Shown here in pieces: positions 44,529-56,624 of a stretch of DNA of 64,000 nt; within the stretch, counting starts at the first letter, position 1, and the number at the start of each line of letters is the position of its first letter. Origin of the DNA: Haematobia irritans (taxonomy: Eukaryota > Arthropoda > Insecta > Diptera > Muscidae); contig NC_134399.1 in assembly GCF_050003625.1 (NCBI RefSeq), positions 39,138,671-39,202,670 on the forward strand. Reading direction: 5' to 3'. The notes beneath the pieces were generated by a model. It did not search any database. It saw only the letters and a list, made by a program, of their open reading frames with translations, and had not been told where the DNA came from. The position numbers and the translations under genes are program-made.

Positions 44529-45153
44529 ATTATTCTTCTGGTTGTGCAGGAGCCTAAATTTTTGTGAAAGTCAACGTATGACCTTCTCGGCTCTTCTAAA
44601 ATATTTTTTGTAATAATAACTAAATTTAATGTTCATAAGGCCAAGATAGGACTCAAGGCTTTCATCACCAAAAATTTTCAATTTTTAGACAATGTTTTAC
44701 ATTGGACCCGATTAAAAATGAATAACGCCACTGGCTTTGCTTTGTGGATGATATGGTGGCGGTTTGCAATTACATGGTCGGGTATCCTTTGGCCATAACA
44801 TGTGTTGTGGTTACCCATTAGCTGTTGATGTTCTTCATTTAATTATTAAAATAACAGGCTGGACAATAACAACACTGACCGCCACAACGAAAGCGTGACG
44901 ATGTCATTATGACTTTGATTGTTATCGATAAAGATCTGACAATCTATTATGGGAGATGCTGTTGCGTTTCATGTCATAACTGGCTTATTTGTAGTCATTT
45001 GTGAGGGGATATGTAACATAGTAAGCATGGGTATAGAATTTACATTTGGTAGCTTGGTCCATGGAGGGATTGTATTTGATAATCAGAGGTGTTTATATGT
45101 AAAGGTGCAGAAAACCATTTGATATGCTTTTTTGAATGTATATATTTAAATTT
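44529..45153. other. No gene or recognised repeat
   Basis: Unmatched sequence with somewhat less extreme base composition (44740-44960). Could be single-copy DNA. No exon-like frame seen. Confidence 0.35.
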
Positions 45154-46030
45154 TATACCAATCACCATAGAATGGTGATGGTGGTATAATAAGTTTGCCA
45201 TTCCGTGTGTTGGTATAATAAGTTTGCCATTCCATTTGTAACACGTTGAAATGTCGATAAAATATATATATTCTCGATCAGGGAGAAATTGTAAGACGAT
45301 ATAAGCATGTACGTCTGTCCGTCTGTCGTTCTGTTATAATCACGCTAAAGTCTTCAAAAATGGCACTTTCGTCCTGAAATTTTGCACAGATTCGTATTTT
45401 GTCTGCACGCAGGCAAAGTTCGAAGATGGGCTATATCGTTCCAGGTTTTGATATAGCTCCCAGTTTTTATTCGATTTACTTGAAATTGGAAATCTAGAGG
45501 TATTTAGGACCACAAATGGTTTGTATGGGTCCATGTTCTGGTATAGCCCCTAATAGACCAATCTCCCGATTTTATTTCTTGGGCTTCTAGAAACCGTAGT
45601 TTTTATCCGATTTGTCTGAAATTGGAAATCTAGAGGTATTTTAGCACCATAAATAGTTGTGTAGTAAATGGTGCATATCGGTCCATGTTTTAATATAGCC
45701 CCCATATAGCCCGATCTCCTGATTTGACTTCATGAGCGTCTAGATATCCGAAGTTTTATCCGATTTCCCTGAAATTCAAAATCTATAGATATTTTGGGTT
45801 CGTACAAAAGTGTATCAGTCCATGTTTCGGTATAGCCCCCACATAGCCCGATCTCCTGATTTGACTTCTTGGGCTTCTAGAAATTACAATTTTTATCCGA
45901 TTTGCCTGAAATTGGAAATCGAGGGGTATTTTAGGTTCACAAATAAGTCTGCCAAAGATGGTGTGTATCGATTATGTTTTGGTATTTACGACGTCTTCAT
46001 TGGACTTCCATACTGAAACTAAACTCATAC
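45154..46030 (-). mobile_element. DINE-like element, family II, partial
   Basis: Hairpin TATACCAATCACCATAG at 45154 with a local duplication of GGTATAATAAGTTTGCCATT at 45182 and 45210, microsatellite GTCTGTCCGTCTGTCG, about four degraded 153-bp units. The distal terminus is missing. Confidence 0.65.
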
Positions 46031-46040
46031 AGCTCATTTT

Positions 46041-46073
46041 TATACCCTAAACCACATAGTGGTCAGGGTATAA
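46041..46073. repeat. Isolated DINE hairpin
   Basis: TATACCCTAAACCAC...GTGGTCAGGGTATA forms a stem of about 12 bp. The body is missing; the next DINE hairpin begins 9 bases later. Confidence 0.65.
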
Positions 46074-46081
46074 TAAGTTTT

Positions 46082-48133
46082 TTATACCCTCCATCATAGG
46101 ATGGGGGTATATTAACTTTGTCATTCCGTTTGTAACACATCGAAATATTGCTCTAAGACCCCATAAAGTATATATATTCTGGGTCGTGGTGAAATTCTGA
46201 GTCGATCTAAGCATGTCCGTCCGTCCGTCCGTCTGTTGAAATCACGCTAACTTCCGAACGAAACAAGCTATCGACTTGAAACTTGGCACAAGTAGTTGTT
46301 ATCGATGTAGGTCGGATGGTATTGAAAATGGGCCATATCGGTCCACTTTTACGTATAGCCCCCATATAAAGGGTCCCTCAGATTTGGCTTGTGGAGCCTA
46401 AAAGAGAAGCAAATTGCATCCGATCCAGCTGAAATTTGATACATGGTGTTAGTATATGGTCTCTAACAACCGTGCAAAAATTGGTTCACATCGGTCCATA
46501 ATTATATATAGCCCCCATATAAACCGATCCCCAGATTTGGCTTGCCGAGCCTCAAAGAGAAGAAAATTTCATCCGATCCGGCTGAAATTTAGTACATGAT
46601 GTTGGTATATGGTCTCTAACAACCATGCAAAAATTGGTCCATATCGGTCCTTATTATATATAGTCCCCATATAAACCGATCCCCAGATTTGGCTTGTGGA
46701 GCCTCTAAGAGAAGCATATTTCATCCGATCCGGCTGAAATTTGGTACATGGTGTTGGTATAGGGTCTCTAACAACCATGCAAAAATTGGTCCACATCGGT
46801 TCATAATTATATATAGCCCCCATATAAACCGATCCCCAGATTTGGCTTGCGGAGCCTCAAAGAGAAGCAAATTTCATCCGATCCGGCTGAAATTTGGTAC
46901 ATGCTGTTGGTATATGCAAAAATTGGTGCACATCGGTCCATAATTATATATAGACCCCATATAAACCGATCTCCAGATTTGGCTTGCGAAGCCTCAAAGA
47001 GAAGCAAATTGCATCCGATCCGGCTGAAATTTGGTACATGGTATTGGTATATGATCTCTAACAACCGTGCAAAAATTGGTCCACATCGGTCCATAATTAT
47101 ATATAGCGCCCATATAAACCGATATCCAGATTTGACTTGCGAAGTCTCCAAGAGAAGCAAATTTCATCCAATCCTGTTGTAATTTGGAACATGGTGTTAG
47201 TATATGATCTTTAACAACCGTGGCAGAATTGGTCCATATCGGTCCATAATTATATATAGCCCCCATATAAAACGTTCTCCAGAGTTGACCTCCGGAGCCT
47301 CTTGGTGGAGCAAAATTCATCCGATCCGGTTCATATTAAGAACGTGGTGTTAGTATATGGTCGCTAACAACCATACCAAAATTGGTCCAATCACACAAAA
47401 ATTGGTCCATATCGGTTCATAATCATGGTTGCCACTAGAGCCAAAAATAATCTACCAAAATTTTATTTCTATAGAAAATTTTGTCAAAATTTTATTTCTA
47501 GAGAAAATTTTGTCAAAATTTTATTCGGTTCATAATAAAATTTTCATCATTGTCAGAATTTTATTTCTATAGAAAATTTTGTCAAAATTTTATGTCTATA
47601 GAAAATTTTGTTCAAATTTTATTCGGTTCATAATCATGGTTGCCACTCGAGCCAAAAATAATCTACCACGATTTTATTTCTATAGAAAATTTTGTCAAAA
47701 GTTTATTTCTATAGAAAATTTTGTTAAAATTTTATTTCTGTAGAAATTTTTGTCAAAATTTTCTTTCTATAGAAAATTTTGTCAAAATTTTTATTTCTAT
47801 AGAAAATTTTGTGAACATTTTATTTCTATAGAAAATTTTGTTAAAATTTTATTTCTGTAGAAAATTTTGTAAAAATTTTATGTCTACTTTGTCAAACTGA
47901 ATTATATACGTATTGGATCGATCTTTTTTTATTTAATATATACCACGTATGGACTTACATACAATTTAGAAGATGGTGTTAGGAGGTTTTAAGATACCTT
48001 GCCATCGGCAAGCGTTACCGCAACTTAAGTAATTCGATTCTGGATGGCAGTGTTTAGAAGAAGTTTCTACGCAATCCATGATGGAGGGTACATAAGCTTC
48101 GGCCTGGCCGAACTTACGGCCGTATATACTTGT
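46082..48133 (+). mobile_element. DINE-like element, family III
   Basis: Hairpin TATACCCTCCATC..GGATGGGGGTATA, CCGTCCGTCCGTCCG microsatellite, about seven central units (anchors ACCGAT 152-153 bp apart at 46526, 46678, 46831, 46968, 47121, one unit 16 bp short), minisatellite 47440-47885, terminus GCCGAACTTACGGCCG..ACTTGTTTTT. Complete. Confidence 0.82.
47440..47885. repeat. 29-bp minisatellite
   Basis: About 13 units with ATTTCTATAGAAAATTTTGT, interrupted twice by TTCGGTTCATAAT and CACTCGAGCCAAAAATAATC segments. Same unit as the other arrays. Confidence 0.85.
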
Positions 48134-49316
48134 TTTTATTTATTTATTTATTTATTTACACGGCTAATAGCAGCCGGGACATTACAAAATATAACAATTC
48201 AATTAAATATAATTATATATTACAATTGGGCCAGAAGGGACCCTATAGGTCAGTAAGGACCACAGCGAGTCAGAAGGGAAAGGCTTAAAGTTTCAGAAGT
48301 CAGAGTATGGGACTCCAAGTTAGTTAGTCGAGATGGGTCAGGAGCGACCCCGTTGAGCCAGTAAGGGCTCCGCGGAACTCGATAGGGTTCAACATATATC
48401 AACAAATAGGTCAGAAGGGACTCCGTATACTCCGTTGAGCCAAAAAGGCTTAAAGTTCCAGAAGTCAGAGTATGGGCGCATCGTGTGTTTTAGAAATGGG
48501 CCAGAAAGGACCCTCCGAGCCTTTAGGCCAGTAAGTGCCACCGTATTATAGGGACTCCCGCCGTTAGATGAATAAAGCAGGCTCCAATGTATACCTGAAA
48601 ATTAGAAGGCGACAACCCTTGGCTCAGCAACATTATTGTCCAACTTAAGTATAATTTCCTTTATGGCAGGAATCGACTCAGATAACGAGAACAATGTATA
48701 CACCGAGTTATAGTTTCTAGACAAAACGTTAAGCGGATTAAATAATTCATAGTTGTGTCTACAAAAGTCAGTCTTTAAGAGTACAAAGTTCCTAGTTAAG
48801 CGATTAGGAACATTATAGCAAATTTTCGAGGTTAGGTAGTGTGAATCAGTATCTCCTTTAATTAGTTTAGTGAGAAATACAATACCATGCATGAACCTTC
48901 TACGCTCAAGAGATGGAAGATCAATTAATAAAAGACGGCTAGAATAAGGAGGCAAGTCATATAAATTATTCCAGCCAAGCCCTCTCAAAGCAAAAATAAG
49001 AAACTGCTTCTGGACAGATTCAACACGATCAATATAATAGCGATAACTTGGTGACCAGACAACACATGCGTACTCCAATATCGGCCTAACCAGAGTCGTA
49101 AAGAGCCTTTTCGTCAAATAAGGATCAACAAATTCCTTAGACCATCTCTTAATGAAACCCAAAACACCCATTGCCTTATTCACACATTCCTCAATATGAG
49201 GACCGAATTCAAGTCGGGAATCCAACAAAACGCCTAAATCATTAAATCTCAGCACATTCTCAAGCTTATAGTTCCCAATGCAGTACTCAGTCTGTTCACA
49301 AGCTCCGCGGGATCGG
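48134..49316 (-). mobile_element. Non-LTR retrotransposon (second lineage), 5'-truncated
   Basis: The 3' end is an (AAAT)n tail at 48136-48160 on the reverse strand, unlike the TTAGG tail of the LINE at 8596. A long 3' UTR (48161-48600) contains a duplicated block, GGCTTAAAGTTYCAGAAGTC, at about 48278 and 48448. The coding fragment is 48602-49310. Truncation occurs after the reverse-transcriptase core. No target duplication found. Confidence 0.7.
48602..49310 (-). pseudogene. LINE ORF2 C-terminal part (reverse-transcriptase thumb and tail)
   Basis: About 235 residues of the frame are LINE-derived, starting near the residues TEYCIGNYKLE and ending at the stop. Motifs: LGVLLDSRLEFGPHI, then LVRPILEYACVVWSP and a DRVESVQKQFLIFALR stretch, typical of the post-catalytic region of jockey-like LINE reverse transcriptases. 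The YADD box and everything before it are lost. Upstream residues in the same frame come from adjacent DINE DNA. The surviving frame has no stops, suggesting a fairly recent insertion. Confidence 0.8.
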
Positions 49317-51092
49317 CCAAAAAATGTGCCTACCAGAAATATTGATTTTAGACCCCATAAAATATATACCGATCGACTCAGAATCACCTCCTGAGCCGAT
49401 CTAGCGCTTGGTGTCCGTCCGTCCGTCTGTCCATGTATTTGTTGTTCACAGGATTCCGGTCGCAATTATTAACCGATTTTGATGAAATTTGGTACAAGGA
49501 GTTTTTTGGGCACAAGGACGAACGCTATTGAATTTGGAAGAAATCGGATCAAATTTAGTTATAGCTCCCATATATATGTATCGCCCGTTTCGACAAATGG
49601 GGTCACGTTGCGCTTTTTTTAAACGGATCGTCACCAAATTTGGCAAAAGGTAATCTTTTCCATCGCCCTTCAAGTCTGCAAAATTTCATCCAAATCGGTT
49701 CAGATTTAGATATAGGTCTCATATATATGTATCGCCCGATTTCCCCAAATTTTTCCATAGAACCCTTATTTATTAACCGATCTTACTCAAAGTTGGCTAA
49801 ATGTAGTCTTCTATAGCACTAACTATATGTGCAAAAAAATCATCGAAATCGGTTCAGATTTAGCTATAGCTCCCATATATATGTACCGCCCGATTTTTCT
49901 AAATTTGGCCATAAAACCCTTATTTATCAACCGATCTTACTAAAAGTTGGCTAGATCCAGTCCTCTATAGTACTAACTATATGTGCAAAATTTCATCGAA
50001 ATCGGTTCAAATTTAGATATAGCTCCCATATATGTATCGCCCGATTTTGAAAAATTCGCCCTTATAACGTTATGTTTGACCATACAGGCCTCATTTCGTA
50101 ACTGATCTTACTCAAATCTTGCACAAGGTAATCGTTTGTGGTATTAATCAAACCCGCAAAATATAATGCAAATTGGTTCGGATTTAGATATAGCTTCCAT
50201 ATATATGCATCGCTCGATTTTCCTAAATTTGGCCATAGTACTCTTATTTATTAACCAATGTTACTCAAATTTCAAATTTTGATGTACTAGCCGATCGTAC
50301 TTATACGTACTTGTAGCTCTTACATAAGAATATTGCTCGATTTTTACAAATTTGTATTTATTACTCACACTAATTTAACGATTTTCCCTTTTTTAATAAT
50401 GGGCTCAATATTAGTGACATACCAACTCCGTAGGCGCAATATCAACACAGCCAGTGTTGCTAGATGTAGGGGAAATTCCCATATGTAGGGTTTTTATAAT
50501 ATTTAATTTTATTTCTGTGGAATTTTTTCTCAAAATTTTACTTCTATAGAATTTATTGTCAAAATTTTATTTCTATAGAAAAATTTCTCACAAAAATTTG
50601 TTTATAGAAACTTTTTCCAAAATTTTATTTTTATAGAGATTTAACAAAAAAGGTTACTATTTTGGGTAGAATTCTACCAACTGTGGCAACCGTGGTGGTA
50701 ATACAAATTTATATTCTAAGTTATATACGTTGCATATTCATGTTTTAAGATAATAAAGTACATAGAACCATTTTTGCTTTGTAAAATTTTTTAAATTTAA
50801 CGAAAAATATAGTAGGGAAAATTGTTTGGGAATGTATGGGAAAGTAGGGAACTTTTTTTGTCCTTGTAGGGTAAACCGAACATTTTCCGTGGCAACATTG
50901 ACTATGACTATAGTCAGATTGACCCAAAGCACCCATAGACATGTACCCCTTAATTTTCTTAAATATGCAACTGCGGTTTATCTCCCAGACCTATATGTTA
51001 CCCCACAAATGCTTATGATTACTAATTCTGTAATGGTGGTTTAGGGTATGATATAGTCGGCCCCGCCCGACTTTCTACTTTACTTACTTGTT
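49317..51092 (-). mobile_element. DINE-like element, family IV
   Basis: Microsatellite GTGTCCGTCCGTCCGTCTG at 49411-49429, then five to six degraded central units with GATTTAGATATAGCTCCCAT motifs, a stretch of 29-bp minisatellite-like sequence (50500-50650), and terminus TCGGCCCCGCCCGACTTTC..CTTACTTGTTT ending at 51092. The hairpin end is lost at the LINE junction. Confidence 0.7.
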
Positions 51093-51620
51093 TAAAGTGC
51101 ATTGTGTAGTTGAAGGTCGTGGGGTAATATATTCCAGAGGCGTACTGTATTTATGAAGAAATGCCAATCTGAAACATGACTTTGATACCGAATTGGAACA
51201 ATAATCTTTCCCCTATTAGACCTAGCAAACCGTATCCTACCATATAAATAAAATAGTTCGTGTGAATTAATTATCCGATGGAGAAACAACATAAGGCTAA
51301 AATCAAGCAATCCGTCAAGATCCATCCCATATATTTACAAGCCTGCGGAACTGGGATACGTGGTCAAATCGCCCCAAACCATAAACGTACCTAATTATGT
51401 TATTGAATGTCAAATTCAGCTTACGTTTGCTCACAGCCATACAATATAACTGGCATCACATAACTTTTTGCCAAAAGTACCTTTATAGGTAAAGGCGTCA
51501 ACATCTGTGTGGACCAAAGGTTCCTGTGTCTGACATAAATCTGACCACTAATATAGTTAACGTGATCAGTACAACTAAATGAGATGTTCAGCATGATTCC
51601 AAGATTCTTAGCCTACGTTA
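51093..51620 (-). pseudogene. LINE reverse-transcriptase relic (third lineage), frameshifted
   Basis: Reverse-strand pieces in order: LLAKSYVMPVILYGCE (51430-51480), then after a deletion RKLNLTFNNIIRYVYGLGRF, then DHVSQFRR and, after a frameshift, a 77-residue frame at 51092-51325 containing FARSNRGKIIVPIRY and HVSDWHFFINTVRLWN. This order is typical of the thumb and C-terminus of LINE proteins. At least two frameshifts and one deletion separate the blocks. The 3' part is cut off by the DINE. Confidence 0.8.
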
Positions 51621-52214
51621 CAATATTTTTACTTCACATCCAATCCTCGGCAGAAATACGAAATTAGTGCTCACATACTTTAGTGCAACTAAGTAGGCGA
51701 AATTGGATGCACTAAACTTCGGGTCTGAAATGAAATGCAATTATTAACAAAAGTTTGGCTTCGGTAAAAGCAAACGTCAGTGCAACTTGGTAAGCGAGTG
51801 TGGTTGCACTAAATTGTCGCTCGCTTACTGAATTTGTCAAAAGCAGCGCTTTTTTCATATTCCTTCTACTTTTTTTCTTTTCGTAGTTTTTATGCTTAAC
51901 GACGTCAAAATTAGTCGATAAAAATGTTTTGAAATTTGCGTCGAAAATTACTGCTTACAGTGGTCTTTTGTACTTCCTCCAAATTTATGAATATTTTTTG
52001 CTGGGTATGTTTACTCGAAATTTGTAAATTTATATATGTTTACATTAACACATATTATTTTTGTGAAACATTCATGTCCCAAACATAATATATTCTGACT
52101 TATTCACATATGTGTCCCAAACATGCACTTAAATATATTATGTTTGAAAAATTCCTCCGGAAACACATTTTGTTTACATTGGAACATATGAAAAACATAT
52201 TTTTCTAACATTGT
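51621..52214. repeat. Short duplicated motif and a MITE2 fragment
   Basis: AGTGCAACTAAGTAGGCGAA (near 51680) and AGTGCAACTTGGTAAGCGAG (near 51778) are related and each is followed by TTGCACTAAA-like bases. 52040-52210 resembles MITE2 (ACATAATATATT, CCCAAACATG, ACATTTTGTTTAC). No gene. Confidence 0.4.
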
Positions 52215-53029
52215 ATGTGTCATAGCTCTTAATGCCAGTTCATTTGCCTCTTATTCCAGTATGTCACGCTATCTGGTATATGATGCGGACCCTGCCGTAT
52301 TTTGAGCATTCATTGATCATGCCTTTGCATGATATGTGAAACTCGTCATGATATACGAAACTGTTCACGGTTTGTGGTCTGGTGTTATTTCCGAGCTATT
52401 TAATACATTACCGTTATGGCACACGCACTTTTGCCTGCAGGATTGCGCTGTGGGTTGCTAATCGGAATAAGATATCCACATATACATACGTGCAGTCCGT
52501 CCTCTCATCTATCTTCAATCCATCCGTGTAGCAGGTTTTTCATTCTGGTATTTGTTCTGAAGTTCCATTCTCCCGGCATTATCGTACAGGCGTCAGAATG
52601 TCACATTCGGTAGGTATGTCCACCTCAGGTACACGACCATGGGTTGTTGCGGCATCCGCCATTTCACCCACCGTCTTCTGTCCATTCTTCTAACATCTTC
52701 AAACCAGGGATGGAAAATGCCGTACTATAGTACTTTTTTCAATACTTTTTCATCCCGGTCAGTACCGTAGTACCCCCGCGAACGATTTAGTACCTTTTGT
52801 GTAGACATTTTTGAGTCGATATCAGATTTATGGTACAATAGCTTTGACAAAATATTTTAAAAGTAAAAGACTATTATTTGCTAATAGTCTTTACAAATAT
52901 GACAAAACAGACAAGTTCATGCGGGAATAAAATCTCGATTTTGTAAAAGCTATAGTCAAAAACACGATTTTTATGAATTTCAAGAATGCTTTAGTCGAAA
53001 AAAGCATGCGATTCTATATTATGGATTTT

Positions 53030-53270
53030 TTATTTTGGTAGAAAATTTTGTCAAAATTTTATTTCTATATACAATTTTTACAAAATTTAATTTCTATAGA
53101 AAAAATTTTCAAAATTTTATATCAATTGAAAATTTTGTAAACATTTTATTTCTATAGAAAATTTTTGCAAAATTTTATTTCTATAGAAAATTTTGTCAAA
53201 ATTTTATTTCAATTGAAAATTTTGTAAACATTTTACATCTACATAAAATTTTTGCAAAATTTTATTTCTT
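53030..53270. repeat. 29-bp minisatellite-like array inside the hAT element
   Basis: Seven to eight diverged units with TTTTATTTCTATAGAAAATT, some with CAATTGAAAATTTTGTAAAC. Same unit family as the DINE-III arrays. Confidence 0.7.
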
Positions 53271-53434
53271 CCTCCCCTTTTTTTGTTTTGTTATTGTTGG
53301 TTTTGTTCTTTAAGCATTGTTGTTGTTTTTTATTGCTGCTTAAAAGCATACATTGACTAAACTACAAGTGTAGCTTAACCAACAGAGGAAAAGAATGTTT
53401 GTCAAATTTATTTGGGCCAAGCCCTATAGACTGC

Positions 53435-53888
53435 AAGATGGTTGGATGAACACACGTTTCGGAATTACCACATTCCTCATCAGCATCCTCTACTTGCAGC
53501 AAAACTATCAACCAATTATCAGAATAAATTCAGGCAGTTCATTAAACCCAACAATGAACCACACTTGAACCCTCCGAAAAACAAAAGGAATGGAAAAGAA
53601 GAAAACAAATTATTAAGAGGAAGCACGCTCAAAATAAACCCAGCCAACTGAATTCAAATCGATGATTTGACAGTGGCATAGGAAAAGAGATATGTTTGTT
53701 CGGAATTTATTTCGGCATAAGCCGGCTATCATACAAAACCTTTTTTCGGAGGGTTCAAGTGTGGTTCATTGTTGGGTTTAATGAACTGCCTGAATTTATT
53801 CTGATAATTGGTTGATAGTTTTGCTGCAAGTAGAGGATGCTGATGAGGAATGTGGTAATTCCGAAACGTGCGTCCATCCAACCATCTT
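53435..53888. repeat. Large inverted repeat, arms about 148 bp
   Basis: Arm 53435-53582 and arm 53741-53888 are reverse complements with only a few differences, separated by about 158 bp. The arms include CGTTTCGGAATTACCACATT and CAGGCAGTTCATTAAACCCA. The right arm touches the hAT terminus. Transcribed, it would form a long hairpin. Confidence 0.88.
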
Positions 53889-54030
53889 CCATCCCTGCTT
53901 CAAACTCATTGCAGCCTTGGTGGGTGCACTTTTGATCTGAATCTCCATTGGTCTTATGTCCAGTATCGCATCCAAGGATCTCATTGTTGTGGTCTTCATT
54001 GTCGCAGTTATGTCATGTCACCATATCCGT

Positions 54031-55419
54031 TGGACTCGTTGTACGATTTCTATGTTACGATATGGTTAATATTGATCAATTTGCTACCAGATTAGTGCCA
54101 ATATCACGTGCCAATGAATCACGCTTTCGAGCAGATCAGATAAAAAACTGCGCCTCACGAAGTCAAAGCTGGAAATCGACTTATAAGGAACTGTACCCAA
54201 ATTCAGCACTACCAAACGGTAAAGAATATATCAGTGTTGGTATGATTATACCAACTTTGACAACCGTGGCTGCCTTCCCTTTCATCATAAAACTATCAAC
54301 CAGAACTTATGTAGCACTACCCACTTTTATAAAATCCATTAAATGGAAATGTAAGTGAAGTGAATTTATGTAAACTTTTCAGAATGCTCTCTTAGATAGC
54401 TGATATATGTTAAACATGTCAGATATATCAAGGTTGGCTCTCTAAACTGCTATAACATGAATATCTTTCTATTCCATTTTTGCCGTTTATACGTAGAGCT
54501 TCTCTCAAAATGTGAAATCCTCAGTGATTTAGATTGCAATAAATTGCATCAATAATCAATTATGCTTCCAAGTGCATTAATATTTATTTATCATTTGAGT
54601 TTAATTTATTTTCAAAACTCTCTCGGTGCCTTCATGCCATCCAGTGTACGAGTATTCGCATGGCAGCACAATTGTAATTGAAACAACTCGGTTGATAGAA
54701 TTTTTATTATTTCTCGGGGAAATCGCTTTAATCCATTTTATCCGTTTTGATGCTTTTCGACTTATCACAGTTGGGTGCTTCTTCCTCTCGTTCTCATTAA
54801 ACTGCGAATGTGTTTTCATAAGCTGGGTAGATATTTTAATTTTATTCAATCTGCTTGCGTTTAAGTTTTATTGATTTATTTATTTGTTTGGAAATCCATA
54901 GGAGGGTGTATGTGTAAGTAGGATAGTGTGTGTTCATAACACTAGGGACGGAGTACTGGCTAAATTTATAATAGGATGACGAAATGATGATTTTTTATCC
55001 CTGTGATCATCATATGTTGAATTTTTCAAAACTTCAAATAGGTATTCCAACGGAGAGTTAAATTCAGAATTTTGTACTACACACCAGATATAGAAGGCGC
55101 TGCCCTTGTCGGTTACGTCGGCTCATCTCGACCAGTTAACTAAAATATACTTAATTTTATTTTTTTATTTTTGGGCCAATATTTTGATTCTTACCACATT
55201 CAATACCACATTGCTGCAATAATTTATCAATAATTTCACAGTTAATAGGTCAAAATATAAATTGCGTTATATGATTGGCTGCATAATTAATCTTGGATGA
55301 GCACAATTTGATTTATTAGTTTATAATTTCTCACCGGCGAGTAGGCTCAACCATCAAGTCTCTCGCCGTCAGTGATTTCATAAATTTTTATGTTATGCGC
55401 TTTGGTATTTCAGCTGGTA
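54031..55419. other. No gene or recognised repeat
   Basis: No repeat match found. Overlapping 82-codon frames on both strands at 54601-54874 have no recognisable motif and are probably chance. 55080-55419 may contain the 3' part of the adjacent LINE relic. Confidence 0.35.
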
Positions 55420-56113
55420 TCGAGATCAAGGAGCTCTGCGACTTAAGTGGGATGTGTCCAGTTGGAGCTGGTGGTCGGGTAGGTATAGCCCTTGGTTTGG
55501 AGATACGTCAGCTACGCTGCTATCCATCACTGAAAGATAGGAATTGAGGCGGCTGCACTTGCCTGATCCTAATTGGGCCAAAACTACCTTAGTCCGACGT
55601 GGGAGGGCTCTTTCCTCCGGTGCTATGGGCGGTGTTTGGACTCCGAGAACAGGATTAACCTTATAGCTTCTCACCACTTCAGCTACAGTATCTTCATGAA
55701 TCTTGTTTAGACCTGCCTGGTACGCTGTTTGATCTTGAGACTCTCTTTTGTAGCGCTGGATCTCGCGCTGGAAATGGTGTATATCATTCTAGGGTGGTGG
55801 TTGTCTATCCATGAGATGGTGGTTTGGATGATTAATGCGATAACAATCCAGGAGATATTGCTTTGACAACATGCAGTTGTGTTTACGCACAGTGATGATC
55901 TTTGTCTCCAAATAAAGGTGATCCACTGCGTACCACTGCCTGAGGTGTCCACGCTGGTGCTGCATAGTTTACCACTGACCGGTCAACTACCAATTGACGG
56001 ACCTTATAGGTAGTTAACAAGGTTTCTTTCTCCGCACCGTAAGTGCTGCCGGCAAATGAATGGAGGACCTTTGAGAAATTTGAGGATATCCGGCACCAAA
56101 TCCTCAGCCACAC
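55420..56113 (-). pseudogene. LINE ORF2 C-terminal relic (fifth lineage)
   Basis: Reverse-strand pieces in order: SSNFSKVLHSFAGSTYGAEK and ETLLTTYK (56010-56090), NYAAPAWTPQ (about 55950), HNCMLSKQYLLDCYRINHPN (about 55810-55870), PPIAPEERALPRRTKVVLAQ and SGKCSRLNSYLSVMD (55515-55640). This order is familiar from a widespread insect LINE group. At least three frameshifts or stops interrupt it and the catalytic core is missing. I do not assign a clade. Confidence 0.82.
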
Positions 56114-56122
56114 TATTCACTA

Positions 56123-56618
56123 CACGGACGATAAAGACTGTTTTTCATATGTTTGTGTGTAAAAATTATATGTTTGGAACTCGAAGTTTTTAACACAATA
56201 TTTTTAAGTGCAAGCATATAATGTTCATAAACTTGCATAACATGTTTGGGACACATATGTTAATATGTTAGAACATATTATGTTTGGGACATAAAATGTT
56301 TGTAAATATAATATGTTAAGATGCAAATATATATTAATTTAGAAATAGCATTTAAACATATATGTGTTTAGAAAGAGAGACCTAGACCGTATGCTGCAAG
56401 TAAAATAATGGAAGTAACCAATTGGCCCCTTAAAAAGTTATCCACATACGAAGAAAATTCCATTAAAATTTTTTTCTACCAGTGTATGCCCTAAAGTGAA
56501 ACATAATATGTTTGAACAATACAAACAATATTTTGTTTGGACCAATCCTGAAAATATATATGGTTGAAACAAAATGTGTTTGGAGTATATGTTACAGAAG
56601 CGATTTTGTTTGAGGGTG
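56123..56618. mobile_element. TA-inserting MITE rich in ATGTTTGG motifs (MITE2 copy 2)
   Basis: 496 bp, ends CACGGACGATAAAGAC and TGAGGGTG, flanked by TA at 56121-56122 and 56619-56620. The left 240 bp closely match 26742-26985. It lacks the MITE1-like insert present in the other copy. Confidence 0.7.
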
Positions 56619-56624
56619 TACATG

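Larger units (their letters stand above)
52705..53897. mobile_element. hAT-type element (CAGGGATGGAA ends), non-autonomous
   Basis: 1193 bp, inverted termini CAGGGATGGAA and TTCCATCCCTG, flanked by an exact 8-bp duplication CTTCAAAC at 52697-52704 and 53898-53905. CAGGG ends and 8-bp targets fit hAT. No transposase. The interior includes a minisatellite (53030-53270) and a large inverted repeat (53435-53888). The element lies in a LINE relic. Confidence 0.87.
52215..54030 (-). pseudogene. LINE RNase H region relic (fourth lineage), split by a hAT element
   Basis: Once the hAT element (52705-53897) is removed, the reverse strand reads residues TTTMRSLDAILDIRPMEIQI and KAAMSLK (53910-54000), the linker region after reverse transcriptase. 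It continues with YTDGLKIDERTDC and FRLATHSAILQAKV (about 52410-52530), equivalent to the TDGS and QAE motifs of RNase H, then degraded residues resembling GIRGNE and ELALRAMTHT near 52220-52270. Stops and frameshifts are present. It is related in plan to the LINE at 8738 but clearly diverged. Confidence 0.65.

Noticed and set aside
54601..54874. Overlapping 82-codon frames on both strands
   Set aside because: Opposed overlapping frames with no motif; most likely chance.
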